A stretch of DNA of 64,000 nt. Origin: Mycolicibacterium diernhoferi. GTDB taxonomy: Bacteria; Actinomycetota; Actinomycetes; Mycobacteriales; Mycobacteriaceae. The notes beneath the pieces were generated by a model that did not search any database, was not told the DNA's origin, and saw only the letters and a list, made by a program, of their open reading frames with translations. Both the position numbers and the translations under genes were made by a program. The DNA is taken from positions 2,232,001 to 2,296,000 of the forward strand of contig NZ_CP080332.1 of the NCBI RefSeq assembly GCF_019456655.1. The letters run 5' to 3'. How positions within the stretch are numbered: position 1 is the stretch's first letter; the number at the start of each line of letters is the position of its first letter. This document shows, piece after piece, positions 9,079 through 21,971 of this stretch.

Positions 9079-10142
9079 AGGTTCTGGTCGCGATGAGCGG
9101 TGGCGTCGACTCCTCGGTGGCCGCCGCGCGGATGGTCGATGCGGGCCATGAGGTCGTCGGGGTGCACCTGGCGCTGTCGGCCGCACCGGGAACCCTGCGC
9201 ACCGGATCGCGGGGCTGCTGCTCCAAAGAGGACGCCGGTGACGCGCGCCGGGTCGCCGACATCCTCGACATCCCGTTCTACGTATGGGACTTCGCTGACC
9301 GATTCAAGGCCGAGGTCATCGACGACTTCGTCGACTCCTACGCGCGCGGGGAAACCCCCAACCCGTGTGTGAAGTGCAACGAGACCATCAAGTTCTCCGC
9401 CCTGTCGGCGCGGGCGCTGGCGCTGGGCTTCGATGCCGTGGCCACCGGCCACTACGCCCGGCTGGCCGACGGACGGCTGCGACGTGCCGTGGACATCGAC
9501 AAGGATCAGTCCTACGTGCTGGGTGTGCTGACCGCCGAGCAGTTGCGGCACGCGTTGTTCCCGATCGGGGACACCCCCAAGACGGAGATCCGCGCCGAGG
9601 CCGCCCGCCGGGGATTGGCCGTCGCCGACAAACCCGACAGCCATGACATCTGCTTCATCCCGTCCGGGGACACCCGCGCGTTCCTGGGCGCGAAGATCGG
9701 GGTGCGTCGCGGCGCCGTCGTCGACGCCGCCGGTGCCGTGCTCGCCGAACACGACGGCGTGCACGGCTTCACCATCGGCCAGCGCAAGGGGCTTGGCATC
9801 GAGGGGCCGGGTCCCGACGGGCAGCCCCGCTATGTCACCGGCATCGACGCCGAGACCGGTGTGGTGCGGGTCGGGCCGGCCGAGGATCTCGACGTGTCGT
9901 CGCTGACCGGGCAGGACCCGGTGTTCACCGCCGGCACCCCGCTCACCGGGCCGGTGGAGGGCGTGGTGCAGGTGCGTGCGCACGGCGGACTGGCCGAGGC
10001 GGTCGTGGAGCTACGCGAGGGCAAGCTGATCGCCGACCTGCGCACCCCGCTGCGCGGGGTGGCGCCGGGCCAGACGATGGTGCTCTACCGGCCCGACCGG
10101 GCCGGCGACGAGGTCCTCGCGAGCGCCACCGTCACCCGCTGA
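9075..10142 (+). CDS. mnmA: tRNA-specific 2-thiouridylase
   Basis: A 355-residue MnmA (TrmU). The PP-loop [10 protein letters not shown] is at residues 8-17. The catalytic cysteines are C98 in NPCVKCN and C193 in [11 protein letters not shown]. The middle RxLA-type KDQSYVL loop binds tRNA and a C-terminal beta-barrel follows from about residue 270. It makes s2U34 in Lys, Glu and Gln tRNAs, taking sulfur from IscS, which is encoded directly upstream with a four-base ATGA overlap. The length is normal for actinobacteria. Confidence 0.95.
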   Translation: MKVLVAMSGGVDSSVAAARMVDAGHEVVGVHLALSAAPGTLRTGSRGCCSKEDAGDARRVADILDIPFYVWDFADRFKAEVIDDFVDSYARGETPNPCVKCNETIKFSALSARALALGFDAVATGHYARLADGRLRRAVDIDKDQSYVLGVLTAEQLRHALFPIGDTPKTEIRAEAARRGLAVADKPDSHDICFIPSGDTRAFLGAKIGVRRGAVVDAAGAVLAEHDGVHGFTIGQRKGLGIEGPGPDGQPRYVTGIDAETGVVRVGPAEDLDVSSLTGQDPVFTAGTPLTGPVEGVVQVRAHGGLAEAVVELREGKLIADLRTPLRGVAPGQTMVLYRPDRAGDEVLASATVTR

Positions 10143-10167
10143 TCCGCCATCGAATACGGTTGGCCAC

Positions 10168-11178
10168 GTGAGTGTTTTCGCCGCCGCCACCGGCATCGGA
10201 TCGTGGCCAGGAACATCCGTACGCGAGGCCGCCGAGATCATCGTCGGTGAACTGCACACCCTGCCGCACCTGGTCGAGCTTCCGGCCCGTGGTGTCGGCG
10301 CGGACCTGATCGGGCGCACCGGTGCGCTGCTGGTCGACATCGGCATCGACACCGTGGCACGGTCCTACCGGATCGCGCCGGGCCGCAGTTCGGTGCTGCG
10401 GCGTGCGGTCAGCATGCTCAACGAGGACCTGGATGCGCTCGAAGAAGCCTGGGAGAAGGCCGGGCTGCGGGGGTCGGGGCGGCCGGTGAAGGTGCAGGCC
10501 GCCGGACCGTTCACGTTGGCCGCGCACCTGGAGCTGGCCAACGGGCACCGCGCCATCTCCGACACCGGTGCGTTGCGGGACCTGGCCGGTTCGCTGGCCG
10601 AGGGGCTGGGCGCGCACCGGGCAGAAGTCGCCCGGCGGCTCGGCACCGACGTCGTGGTGCAACTCGACGAGCCGTCGTTGCCGGACGTCCTGGCCGGTCG
10701 GCTCACGGGGGTGACCAGCCTGTCGCCGGTGGCCCCGCTCGACGAGCAGTTGGCCGCGGCCCTGCTCGATGACTGCGTCGGCGCGCTGGGCGGTGAGGTC
10801 GCGCTACACAGCTGCGCCGCCGAACTGCCGTGGAAGCTGCTGCAGCGCAGCCGTTTACAGGCATTGTCGGTAGATGTATCGACGCTGCAGGCCGCAGATC
10901 TGGACGGGGTGGGGGAGTTCGTCGAATCCGGGCGGACCGTGCTGCTCGGGGTGATTCCGGGCGGCGCACAGCAACAGCGCTGGGAGCCCGAACACGTCGC
11001 CGAAGCGGCGGCGGCGATCACCGATCGGCTGGGGTTCGGGCGTTCGGTGCTGCGCGAGAGGATCGGCATCACACCTGCCTGCGGGTTGGCCGGAGCCACC
11101 GAAGCATGGGCCCGCACGGCGGTCGGACTGGCGCAGAAGGCCGCCGACGGATTGGCCGTCGATCCGGACGGAATCTGA
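10168..11178 (+). CDS. MetE C-terminal-like (cobalamin-independent methionine synthase fold) protein
   Basis: A 336-residue protein with only the catalytic-barrel half of MetE, corresponding to Rv3015c. Visible features are GIGSWPGTSVREAAEIIVGEL at the start (a GSxP motif), VKVQAAGPFTLAAHL, VVVQLDEPSLPDVLAG (DEP motif), LHSCAAELPWKLL and ITPACGLAGATEAWA, where the His-Cys and the late Cys match zinc-ligand positions of MetE-like enzymes. Full MetE is about twice this length, so this is a stand-alone barrel of unknown methyl donor or acceptor. TACGGT ends seven bases before the GTG start, consistent with a leaderless transcript. Confidence 0.8.
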   Translation: MSVFAAATGIGSWPGTSVREAAEIIVGELHTLPHLVELPARGVGADLIGRTGALLVDIGIDTVARSYRIAPGRSSVLRRAVSMLNEDLDALEEAWEKAGLRGSGRPVKVQAAGPFTLAAHLELANGHRAISDTGALRDLAGSLAEGLGAHRAEVARRLGTDVVVQLDEPSLPDVLAGRLTGVTSLSPVAPLDEQLAAALLDDCVGALGGEVALHSCAAELPWKLLQRSRLQALSVDVSTLQAADLDGVGEFVESGRTVLLGVIPGGAQQQRWEPEHVAEAAAAITDRLGFGRSVLRERIGITPACGLAGATEAWARTAVGLAQKAADGLAVDPDGI

Positions 11179-11215
11179 CCGGCAAACATCGCGGGGGCGT
11201 AAGCTGAGCCCGGCG

Positions 11216-12109
11216 GTGAGGGGGCACGTGTACTTGCGGAAGCAGTTGATGACAGCCGGCGCCGGGGCGGCGTTTGCGTTGACGCTGCTCATCGGGCCGG
11301 TCCCGGTCGCCGCCTCCGACCCGGGGTCACGCGGATCGCACTCCGGTCAGTCCAGCGCCCGGGATGACCCGAGAGGCCGCGGCGGCGACACGCCACGCGG
11401 GCGCGCTTCCAGCAATGAATCGGGCGGCGCCGGCGGGCGTAAGCCCGAAGGGGTCGAGACGCGCGACCCATCGGCACCGATCGAGACATCCACCCAGGGC
11501 GTGTTGCGCAGCACCGGTTCCGGCGCCCCCGAGACCTCCCGCACCGCCGAGTCGACGACCGCCCCCACAGGCGGATCGACGACCGCCCGCACCGGCGGAT
11601 CGACCACCGCCCGCACCGGCTCGGGGGAGGCCGATCGGCCATCGGTGACCACCGCTGACGGCGCCAGAACCGTGCGGACGGCCAGATCCGCCCGTGGCTC
11701 CGACACCACCACCGGTGGTTCGGACCGGCGTCCGGTCGCCGAGCCCGGGACGGCGGGGCCGGGCCGGCCGGAACCCGTGAGTGCCGACGACCTGATCGCC
11801 GATCCCGCATCGCAGCCGCCTCGTCCGCAGCCGTTGGCCGATACACCCGGCGGCATCCCCGCCGTCGTCCCGGCGGTGCCGCCGGCGCCGGCTCCCGTCC
11901 TGCTGTCGCCGGGGCGGATCTGGGCCCCGCAGGTCGTCGGGGTACCACGGCTGACGGCGCCACGGCTGGCGTCGGATCGGCGCCCGGGCCAACCCATGAC
12001 CTCGCTGTTCGGTGTTCTGGGGTTGCTGCTGATCCCGCTGGCCGGCGCGGCGCTGGGCTACCGGCAGGCCCGGGCGGCGCGCTCGGTCGGCGCGCTGCCG
12101 CACGTCTAG
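11216..12109 (+). CDS. Secreted low-complexity Ser/Thr/Pro-rich protein with C-terminal membrane anchor
   Basis: Up to 297 residues, not recognised as a family. After a few basic residues comes a signal peptide-like segment (TAGAGAAFALTLLIGPVPVAA). Residues about 30-200 are a disordered region rich in Gly, Ser, Thr, Arg and Pro with short tandem units (TAPTGGS, TARTGGS, TARTGSG). A Pro-rich stretch leads to a C-terminal transmembrane helix (FGVLGLLLIPLAGAALGY) and a short basic tail, like a stalk protein anchored in the membrane. The start is uncertain: GTG 11216, GTG 11228 (after AGGGGG) or ATG 11249. It lies at the left edge of the region that differs from M. tuberculosis. Confidence 0.68.
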   Translation: MRGHVYLRKQLMTAGAGAAFALTLLIGPVPVAASDPGSRGSHSGQSSARDDPRGRGGDTPRGRASSNESGGAGGRKPEGVETRDPSAPIETSTQGVLRSTGSGAPETSRTAESTTAPTGGSTTARTGGSTTARTGSGEADRPSVTTADGARTVRTARSARGSDTTTGGSDRRPVAEPGTAGPGRPEPVSADDLIADPASQPPRPQPLADTPGGIPAVVPAVPPAPAPVLLSPGRIWAPQVVGVPRLTAPRLASDRRPGQPMTSLFGVLGLLLIPLAGAALGYRQARAARSVGALPHV

Positions 12110-12112
12110 CGG

Positions 12113-13723
12113 TTACCTGCTCCGCAAGTCCTTGCGCAGAATCTTGCCCGCCGCCGATTTCGGGATCGCATCGATGAACGCCACCTGCCGGACCTTCTTG
12201 TACGGCGCCACCTGCTCGGCGACGAACGCCATCACGGCGGCTTCATCCACCTCGGCGTCGGGCTGACGCACCACGAACGCCTTGGGCACCTCCTCGCCCG
12301 ACTCCGGCTCGGTGACCCCGACGACGGCCGCGTCGGCGATCGCGGGGTGGGCCAGCAGCACAGCCTCCAGCTCGGCCGGCGGCACCTGATAACCCTTGTA
12401 CTTGATCAGCTCCTTGAGCCGGTCGACGATGAACACACAGCCGGTCGAATCGATCCGGGCCAGGTCACCGGTGTGCAAGAAGCCGTCCGCGTCGATCGTC
12501 TCGCGGGTGGCCACCTCGTTGTTCAGGTAGCCGACCATCACGTTGGGCCCCCGGAACCACAGCTCACCGGTCTCACTCAGCCCTGTCTCGGGCAGCCCGA
12601 TCTCCTCCCCGGTCACCGGGTCGATGAGCTTGGACTCCGAGTTCGGCACCGTCCACCCGCACGAGCTGACCGGCGCGGCCGCACCCACCAGCGCCCGGCC
12701 ACGGTCGAACGGTGTGACGTGGCTGACCGGGCTGAGCTCGCTCATCCCGTAGCCCTGCACGAGCGCGCAGCCCAGGCGGGCGGTGACGGCGGAGCCGAGC
12801 TCCTCGTCCAACGGCGCGGCGCCGGACATGATGGCGCGCAACGAGGACAGGTCGAATCGGTCGACCATCGGATGCTTGGCCAGCGCCACCGCCACCGGTG
12901 GGGCGATGAAGACGTGCGTGCACGAGTGCTCGGCGATATTGGTCAGGAAGTCGGTCAGGTCGAACGCGGGCATGATGACCAGTCGGGCGCGGGCGTGCAG
13001 CGCGGCGTTGAGCAGCACCGTCATTCCGTAGATGTGAAAGAACGGGAGCACGGCCAGCACCACGTCATCGGCGGTCATGCTCTGCAGCGGCCGGATCTGC
13101 GCGACGTTGGACACCAGATTGCGGTGGGTGAGCATCACCCCCTTGGGGTTGCCCGTCGTCCCCGAGCTGTACGGCAGCACGGCCAGGTGGGTGGCCGGGT
13201 CGAAGCTCACCCGCGGCGCCGGGTGCCCGGCCCCGAGCAGATCGTCGGCGTTGGGGTGCCCGTCGGTGGCCGCCCCCGGGCCGTCGAGCACGATGACCGC
13301 CGACTCGGCCAGGCCCGCACGTGCGGCGCCCTCGACGGCCTGCGCGCGCAGCGCGGTGACGGTGATCAGCAGCGTCGCCCGGGAGTCGGTGAGCTGCTTG
13401 GCGATGTCCTTGGCGGTGAAGAGCGCATTGATGGTGGTCGCGGTCGCCCCGGAACGCAGAATGCCGTGGAACGCGACGGCGAACGCCGAGCTGTTCGGGG
13501 CGAGCAGACCCACCACGTCCCCGGGTCCCAGGCCGCGGGCCGCCAAGGCTCCGGCGAAGGCGTCGATCCGCTGGACCAGCTGCCGGTAGCTGATGGTGTT
13601 GCCGGTCGGGGCGTCCACCAGTGCGATCTGGTCGGCCACCGTGGGGTCGAGGTCTGCGAACAGATAGTCGTAGACGCTGGCTGAGGGGATCTGGACCGGG
13701 GGATACGGGCTCTCGATACTCAT
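12113..13723 (-). CDS. Acyl-CoA synthetase / 4-coumarate-CoA ligase family (FadD-like)
   Basis: A 536-residue ANL-superfamily ligase. The AMP-binding P-loop is YSSGTTGNPKGVMLTHRN (about residues 187-204). Other core motifs are QGYGMSELSPVSH, LWFRGPNVMVGYLN, HTGDLARID and the C-terminal catalytic lysine in PKSAAGKILRKDL. The arrangement is closest to the 4-coumarate/medium-chain ligases rather than long-chain FadD enzymes. It activates a carboxylic acid to the CoA thioester via an acyl-adenylate. It is divergent from an alpha/beta hydrolase across 94 bp holding a dyad (13783-13804), so the two may be co-regulated. The substrate is unknown. Confidence 0.88.
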   Translation of the reverse strand: MSIESPYPPVQIPSASVYDYLFADLDPTVADQIALVDAPTGNTISYRQLVQRIDAFAGALAARGLGPGDVVGLLAPNSSAFAVAFHGILRSGATATTINALFTAKDIAKQLTDSRATLLITVTALRAQAVEGAARAGLAESAVIVLDGPGAATDGHPNADDLLGAGHPAPRVSFDPATHLAVLPYSSGTTGNPKGVMLTHRNLVSNVAQIRPLQSMTADDVVLAVLPFFHIYGMTVLLNAALHARARLVIMPAFDLTDFLTNIAEHSCTHVFIAPPVAVALAKHPMVDRFDLSSLRAIMSGAAPLDEELGSAVTARLGCALVQGYGMSELSPVSHVTPFDRGRALVGAAAPVSSCGWTVPNSESKLIDPVTGEEIGLPETGLSETGELWFRGPNVMVGYLNNEVATRETIDADGFLHTGDLARIDSTGCVFIVDRLKELIKYKGYQVPPAELEAVLLAHPAIADAAVVGVTEPESGEEVPKAFVVRQPDAEVDEAAVMAFVAEQVAPYKKVRQVAFIDAIPKSAAGKILRKDLRSR

Positions 13724-13782
13724 GGCACTCCTTATCGAACCACGCCGTCGGGGCGGGTGGGCGAGCCGAGAACGCCCAACGC

Positions 13783-13804
13783 GTTACCAGCGGTACTGGA
13801 TAAC
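13783..13804. promoter_or_regulatory. Imperfect dyad in the ligase/hydrolase divergent promoter
   Basis: GTTACCAG, five bases, then CTGGATAAC: the arms are complementary with one extra A. It lies between the divergent FadD-like and hydrolase genes and just before a TACATT hexamer (13806-13811) that ends six bases upstream of the hydrolase ATG. This is the expected place for a local repressor such as a TetR protein; no regulator gene is adjacent. Confidence 0.35.
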
Positions 13805-13817
13805 GTACATTGTCGTC

Positions 13818-14705
13818 ATGGACAACCCGCCCGACCTTCCCGGGGTGACGCACCACTTCGTCGACCTCGGTGCCGGCGTGATCATCCACGTGGCCGACGC
13901 CGGTCCGGCCGACGGCCCGCCGGTGATGCTGGTGCACGGCTTCCCGCAGAACTGGTGGGAGTGGCACGAGCTGATCCGGCCGCTGGCCGAGGATGGGTAC
14001 CGGGTGCTGTGTCCGGACCTGCGCGGCGCGGGCTGGAGCTCGACACCCAAGGACCGCTACCTCAAGAACGACATGGCCGACGATCTCGCCGCGGTGTGCG
14101 ACCGGCTGGGGGTCGGGCCGGTCAAACTGGTGGCCCACGACTGGGGCGGGCCGGTCGCCACCATCTTCATGCTGCGCCATCCGGAGAAGGTGGCCGCGTT
14201 CATGGGTCTCAACACCGCGGTGCCGTGGCTCAAGCACGACCGCACGGCGCTGATCAACATCTGGCGGATGTGGTACCAGATTCCGATGCTGCTGCCGGTG
14301 ATCGGCCCGAAGGTGATCGCCGACCCGAAGGCCCGGTTCTTCAAGATGCTCGCCTCGTGGGTGGGCGGCGATTTCGAGACCCCGCCGGAGGACATCGCGT
14401 TCTACGTCGCCTGCATGCGCCGACCTGGCTACGCCGAGGCGGGTTCACGCTGGTACCGCACCTTCCAGACCCGGGAAGCGGCCCGCTGGATGCGCGGCGA
14501 GTTCGACGATCACCACGTCTCGGTGCCGGTGCGCTGGCTGCACGGCACCGACGACTCCGTGCTCACCCCGGAACTGCTGCGGGTGCTGCCCGAGCACTGC
14601 TCGGACTTCCAGCTGGAACTGGTGCCCGGGGTGGGGCACTGGATCGTCGAGCAACGCCCGGAGTTGGTGCTCGACCGGCTGCGCGGATTCCTGACGTCCA
14701 CCTAG
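13818..14705 (+). CDS. Alpha/beta hydrolase, epoxide hydrolase-like
   Basis: A 295-residue alpha/beta-hydrolase. The oxyanion motif HGFPQNWWEWH is typical of epoxide hydrolases and haloalkane dehalogenases. The nucleophile elbow is VAHDWGGPVA with Asp as nucleophile, a charge-relay Asp follows in HGTDDSVLTPELL, and the catalytic His is in GVGHWIVEQRPE. The nucleophile Asp with an HGFP motif favours epoxide hydrolase over lipase. The start ATG 13818 fits the family start; a longer frame upstream is just read-through. TACATT ends six bases before ATG, suggesting leaderless translation. The substrate is unknown; the divergent CoA ligase hints at catabolism of a small lipid or aromatic compound. 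Confidence 0.84.
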   Translation: MDNPPDLPGVTHHFVDLGAGVIIHVADAGPADGPPVMLVHGFPQNWWEWHELIRPLAEDGYRVLCPDLRGAGWSSTPKDRYLKNDMADDLAAVCDRLGVGPVKLVAHDWGGPVATIFMLRHPEKVAAFMGLNTAVPWLKHDRTALINIWRMWYQIPMLLPVIGPKVIADPKARFFKMLASWVGGDFETPPEDIAFYVACMRRPGYAEAGSRWYRTFQTREAARWMRGEFDDHHVSVPVRWLHGTDDSVLTPELLRVLPEHCSDFQLELVPGVGHWIVEQRPELVLDRLRGFLTST

Positions 14706-14734
14706 CTGCGCCCGGCCCGCTGTACCGCCTGCGG

Positions 14735-16354
14735 TCAGGCCGCCTTGTCGTTCGAGTCGGCGCCGCCGGCGGACTCCGAATCGCCCGAACTGTCCGTCGA
14801 GTCGGCGCCGCTGGTGCCCCGCGGTGCGGTCCCGCCGGCCGGCTCCGTGCCACGCCGCACCTCGGCCGGGCCGTCATCGTCCTCGGCCGCCAGATCGTCC
14901 GCGCCGAGGTCGGCGTCGGCCTCGCGGGAGCGCTGGCGCGTGGTGATCGGGGTGGCCTCCGGCAGTTCGGATTCGAGTTCCGCGGCGATCGGCTGCTCGT
15001 CGGTGATGTCGGCCTCTTCGGTGACCTCGGGGGTTTCGGCGACCACTTCGGCGGCTTCCGTGATTTCCGTGGTTTCAGCGGGACCTGCGGTGACTTCGGT
15101 GATGGCAGGCTCGCTGTCCACGCCGCCGGCCCCGCCCGGACCGGTGACGTCGGCAGCCACCGCCGCCGGCCGCAGATCGGCGGCGTCGTCGTCCGACGTG
15201 GACAGCGCCGCCATCGCGGTCAGACCCGCCTCGACCTCGGGGTTCGACGGGGCGACCCGATCCCAGTTCGGGTTCAGAGCGTGCCGGATCCCGACCCCGA
15301 TGGCGTTGAGCAGTTCGAACGGCAGCGCGAGCAGTCGCTGCGGTGTCGGCAACAGCGAGGCCGGGGTGGGGGTGCCCGGATTGATGGCCCGGTTATACCC
15401 CAGATCGACGAGCACCTTCAGCGCCGGTTCGACCAGGTCGATCAACGGCTTGGGCACCCCGAGCAGGCGCAGCGGCAACAGCAGCGGCAGATACGGTGCG
15501 GCGAGCGTGACGTAGGTGATGTTGCTGTCGGGGTCCTTGTAATCCGGGCGGGCCCGCGGGGCGTCCAGGCCGGCCGGCAGATAGTTGATGTGCAGCGTGA
15601 ACCCCATGAGCGCGTTCAGCGTCGCCAGCAGATTGAGCGGGTAGTTGGGGAAGTCCGAGATCGTGTCGTATTCCCAACTGATATCCAGCGTTTCGTACTG
15701 GGTGTCGGTGGGTGTGGAGCCGTCGAGTCTGATGCCGAAGAACGGCACGAACAGCCCTGGGAAGCGTTGTGCCAGACCGCCGTTGGGCCGGTTCATGCCG
15801 GCGACCATGATGAAGGTCAGCTTGTCGGCGTCCGGGGAGCCGACCGACTTCAGATGCCGCAACTCGCGGACGACGACATTGGCACTCGATGAGTAGCCCA
15901 CCACGGTCACAGGTTCGCCGGTCTGCAGCGCGGCGTCGATCGCGGTCTGCAGTGCGGTGAGGCCGCCGCGTTGGGATTGCTCGAAGGTGGTCTTACCGTC
16001 CCAGCCGGTGGTGAGCGGAAGTTGGGACGGCCACGCCACCGGCTGATAGTCGTAGCCGAAGTACGGTGAGTCCGGATTGTTCGGGTCGAAATAGCCCTTG
16101 CCGGGCACCCCGGACGGGAATCCGGTGTTGTTGGGGGTGCCGGGTGGCAGCGGACTACCGCCGAGGCCATGCTCCATGCCCACACTGGTGGGATTGCTGT
16201 TCCCGCCCATCACCAGCAGCGTTCCGGCCATCAGGCGCACGCCGGCGCCGATGCTGGACAAGAACACCAACACGCCGATGGCGACGAAAACCACCGCGAC
16301 GTTTGCCGTGCGTGACAGATACGGCATGAACCGCGGCACCGATAACGTGCGCAT
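14735..16354 (-). CDS. PE-PPE-domain serine hydrolase, membrane-anchored, without a PE or PPE module
   Basis: A 539-residue protein. An N-terminal hydrophobic segment (TANVAVVFVAIGVLVFLSSIGAGVR without the full stretch repeated elsewhere) acts as signal anchor. Residues about 55-300 match the PE-PPE (PF08237-type) alpha/beta-hydrolase: LMAGTLLVMGG, NPDSPYFGYDYQPVAWPSQ, and the nucleophile elbow VVGYSSSANVVVREL, with Ser in a GYSSS pentapeptide. The last 140 residues are acidic, Glu/Thr/Ala-rich and probably disordered. Related mycobacterial proteins act as cell-envelope esterases or acyltransferases of trehalose glycolipids. The start is ATG 16354 because GGGGAGGA lies five bases upstream. 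The classic PE/PPE N-terminus is absent. Confidence 0.8.
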   Translation of the reverse strand: MRTLSVPRFMPYLSRTANVAVVFVAIGVLVFLSSIGAGVRLMAGTLLVMGGNSNPTSVGMEHGLGGSPLPPGTPNNTGFPSGVPGKGYFDPNNPDSPYFGYDYQPVAWPSQLPLTTGWDGKTTFEQSQRGGLTALQTAIDAALQTGEPVTVVGYSSSANVVVRELRHLKSVGSPDADKLTFIMVAGMNRPNGGLAQRFPGLFVPFFGIRLDGSTPTDTQYETLDISWEYDTISDFPNYPLNLLATLNALMGFTLHINYLPAGLDAPRARPDYKDPDSNITYVTLAAPYLPLLLPLRLLGVPKPLIDLVEPALKVLVDLGYNRAINPGTPTPASLLPTPQRLLALPFELLNAIGVGIRHALNPNWDRVAPSNPEVEAGLTAMAALSTSDDDAADLRPAAVAADVTGPGGAGGVDSEPAITEVTAGPAETTEITEAAEVVAETPEVTEEADITDEQPIAAELESELPEATPITTRQRSREADADLGADDLAAEDDDGPAEVRRGTEPAGGTAPRGTSGADSTDSSGDSESAGGADSNDKAA

Positions 16355-16498
16355 CCCAATCCTCCCCAACCCGAATGCGATGCCGATCATCCCCGGTGAC
16401 CGGTCTGTGCTGGGAAATATCTACCATGCAAACGCGGTGCTCAGCGGGAGATTCGGGGAGGTTCCGAGTTTTCTGCGCCAATCGACCCAGCCGTGCGG

Positions 16499-20544
<4,046 letters not shown>

Positions 20545-20548
<4 letters not shown>

Positions 20549-21000
20549 GACAGCGCGGCGGCGTTCACCCCTCCGACGCACAGCAGGATCACCGCGGTGG
20601 CGATCGCCGCCGGGTGCAGCTTCTCATCGGCGATCAGATCCCGAAAACGCCCCGGCACCAGCACTTCCAGCACCACCAGCGCCGCACCCTGCAGCAGCAC
20701 CCCGACCAGTCCGTACACCAGCGCGTCGACCAGGCCCTGCCCGAGCTCGGCGGAGCTGGCGATGATGGCGGTGGCGGTGACCAACGCCAGCGCGGCGTAC
20801 ATCCCGGAGGCGACGGCGACGGCGTTGGGCCGGTGCTCGACGAACACCAGGTGGCGCAGGCTGCCCGGCGTGAGCAGATCGGCCATCAGGAATCCGGCAC
20901 CGAGCACCGCGATTCCGACGATGAAGTACAGGATGGCCGCGACCACGTTCTGGGCCAGTGCGCCACCGTCGACGGTGCCGAACTCCAGTGCCATCAACAT
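20545..21000 (-). CDS. DUF350 family membrane protein
   Basis: A 151-residue protein with about four transmembrane helices and almost no soluble part; the family repeat of two helices per unit is visible ([21 protein letters not shown] and [21 protein letters not shown]). The start ATG 21000 follows a GAAGGAG Shine-Dalgarno seven bases upstream. It ends in an ATGA overlap with the aminopropyltransferase. DUF350 proteins occur next to membrane aminopropyltransferases in many bacteria; the function is unknown, and a role as partner membrane subunit is inference. Confidence 0.82.
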
Positions 21001-21025
21001 CGGCTGCTCCTTCTCATCAGTGCGG

Positions 21026-21457
21026 TTACTTCGTGCCGCCGGGTCCACCGGGACTGCCGCCCGAGCCACCTGCCGGCGAGCCCGGCGTGAAACCCGGACC
21101 CAGAAAGATGAATCCGCCACCGCTGTAGCGGGAATTGACGTCCTCGACGCGGATGCTGCACGGGTAGGTCCCGTCCGGTCCGACGATCACGATGTCGTCG
21201 GGGTAGCGCAGGTATTCGCTGCCACGGTCGCCGGCCCGCGATTCGGGCTCGTCGTAGCCGGCCAGGTCGTCGGCCACCGACATCGGCGACCCACTGCATT
21301 CGTAGCGTCCGTCACCACCGTCGGCCGAATACTGCCGGTAGTTCTCACTGACGTGGCTTCGGATGTCCTTGTCCAGCATCGCCATTCCGGCGATCAGCAG
21401 CAGCGCGCCGAGCGCGACCAGCAGACCGGACACGGCGAACAGCCCGTTGCGGCTCAC
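21026..21457 (-). CDS. DUF4247 family membrane-anchored protein
   Basis: About 143 residues. One N-terminal helix ([21 protein letters not shown]) is followed by a soluble domain with two conserved cysteines (YECSGSP and [14 protein letters not shown]) that could form an extracytoplasmic disulfide, and a Gly/Pro/Ser-rich tail. The family match is to DUF4247, seen in the same operon in actinobacteria. GTG 21457 gives a GTGA overlap with the DUF2617 stop; GTG 21466 is three codons upstream and equally possible. The function is unknown. Confidence 0.75.
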   Translation of the reverse strand: MSRNGLFAVSGLLVALGALLLIAGMAMLDKDIRSHVSENYRQYSADGGDGRYECSGSPMSVADDLAGYDEPESRAGDRGSEYLRYPDDIVIVGPDGTYPCSIRVEDVNSRYSGGGFIFLGPGFTPGSPAGGSGGSPGGPGGTK

Positions 21458-21963
21458 GGTCGCCACCGGCTCTCGGTGTGCACGACGGTCCCGCCGCCAT
21501 TGTCACCGTCCGGGTACAGATGCCAGGTCTGCCAGTGCCAGCCGGGACCGTCCGGAACAGCCCACAGGGCGGTAAGCGCGGCCTCGTCACCGGGGAAGCT
21601 GCCGCCCAGCCAGCCGGTCTCCTGCTCGCAGCGGTGCCGTAGGTCGGCGGCAATGCCGCGGAAGGCGGTCTCGCCGTGGGTGCGGGTGTCCGAGCGCAGC
21701 CGGTACCCGGGCGCCTCGGCGGAGCCGGGCAGCGCCGTGCCGGTGGCGTGCAGCGTGCACGAAACCTGTTCGGAGAACGGCCGTGCCGGGTCGGTGACGC
21801 TGATGACGTGCGAGGCGCCGAGCACCCCGAGGACCAGGTCCGCGCCATCGGGGTGGGGCAGCGTGCAGGCCGCGAGCGGGGCCGGTGCGGGGGCGTTGAG
21901 GGTCAAGCGCAGACCGGCGCCACTGACATCGGCGGGGACGACACGCAGTTGGTGCAACGGCAA
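21454..21963 (-). CDS. DUF2617 family protein
   Basis: A 169-residue soluble protein of the DUF2617 family. The best start is TTG 21963, giving an N-terminus PLHQLRVVPADVSG like family members and lying eight bases after the DUF4178 stop; no ATG or GTG in frame fits without running deep into that gene. Visible family features are LVLGVLGASHVI, the TLHATGTALP segment and the C-terminal GWHWQTWHLYPD. The conserved His/Trp pattern suggests a binding site, but no function is known. It overlaps DUF4247 by four bases. Confidence 0.72.
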   Translation of the reverse strand: MPLHQLRVVPADVSGAGLRLTLNAPAPAPLAACTLPHPDGADLVLGVLGASHVISVTDPARPFSEQVSCTLHATGTALPGSAEAPGYRLRSDTRTHGETAFRGIAADLRHRCEQETGWLGGSFPGDEAALTALWAVPDGPGWHWQTWHLYPDGDNGGGTVVHTESRWRP

Positions 21964-21971
21964 CGCGGTAC

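Noticed and set aside
11327..12103. Minus-strand frames over the secreted low-complexity gene
   Set aside because: The plus frame has a signal peptide and a terminal membrane helix in sensible places; the minus frames have only Arg/Gly-rich sequence. The plus frame is still only moderately certain.
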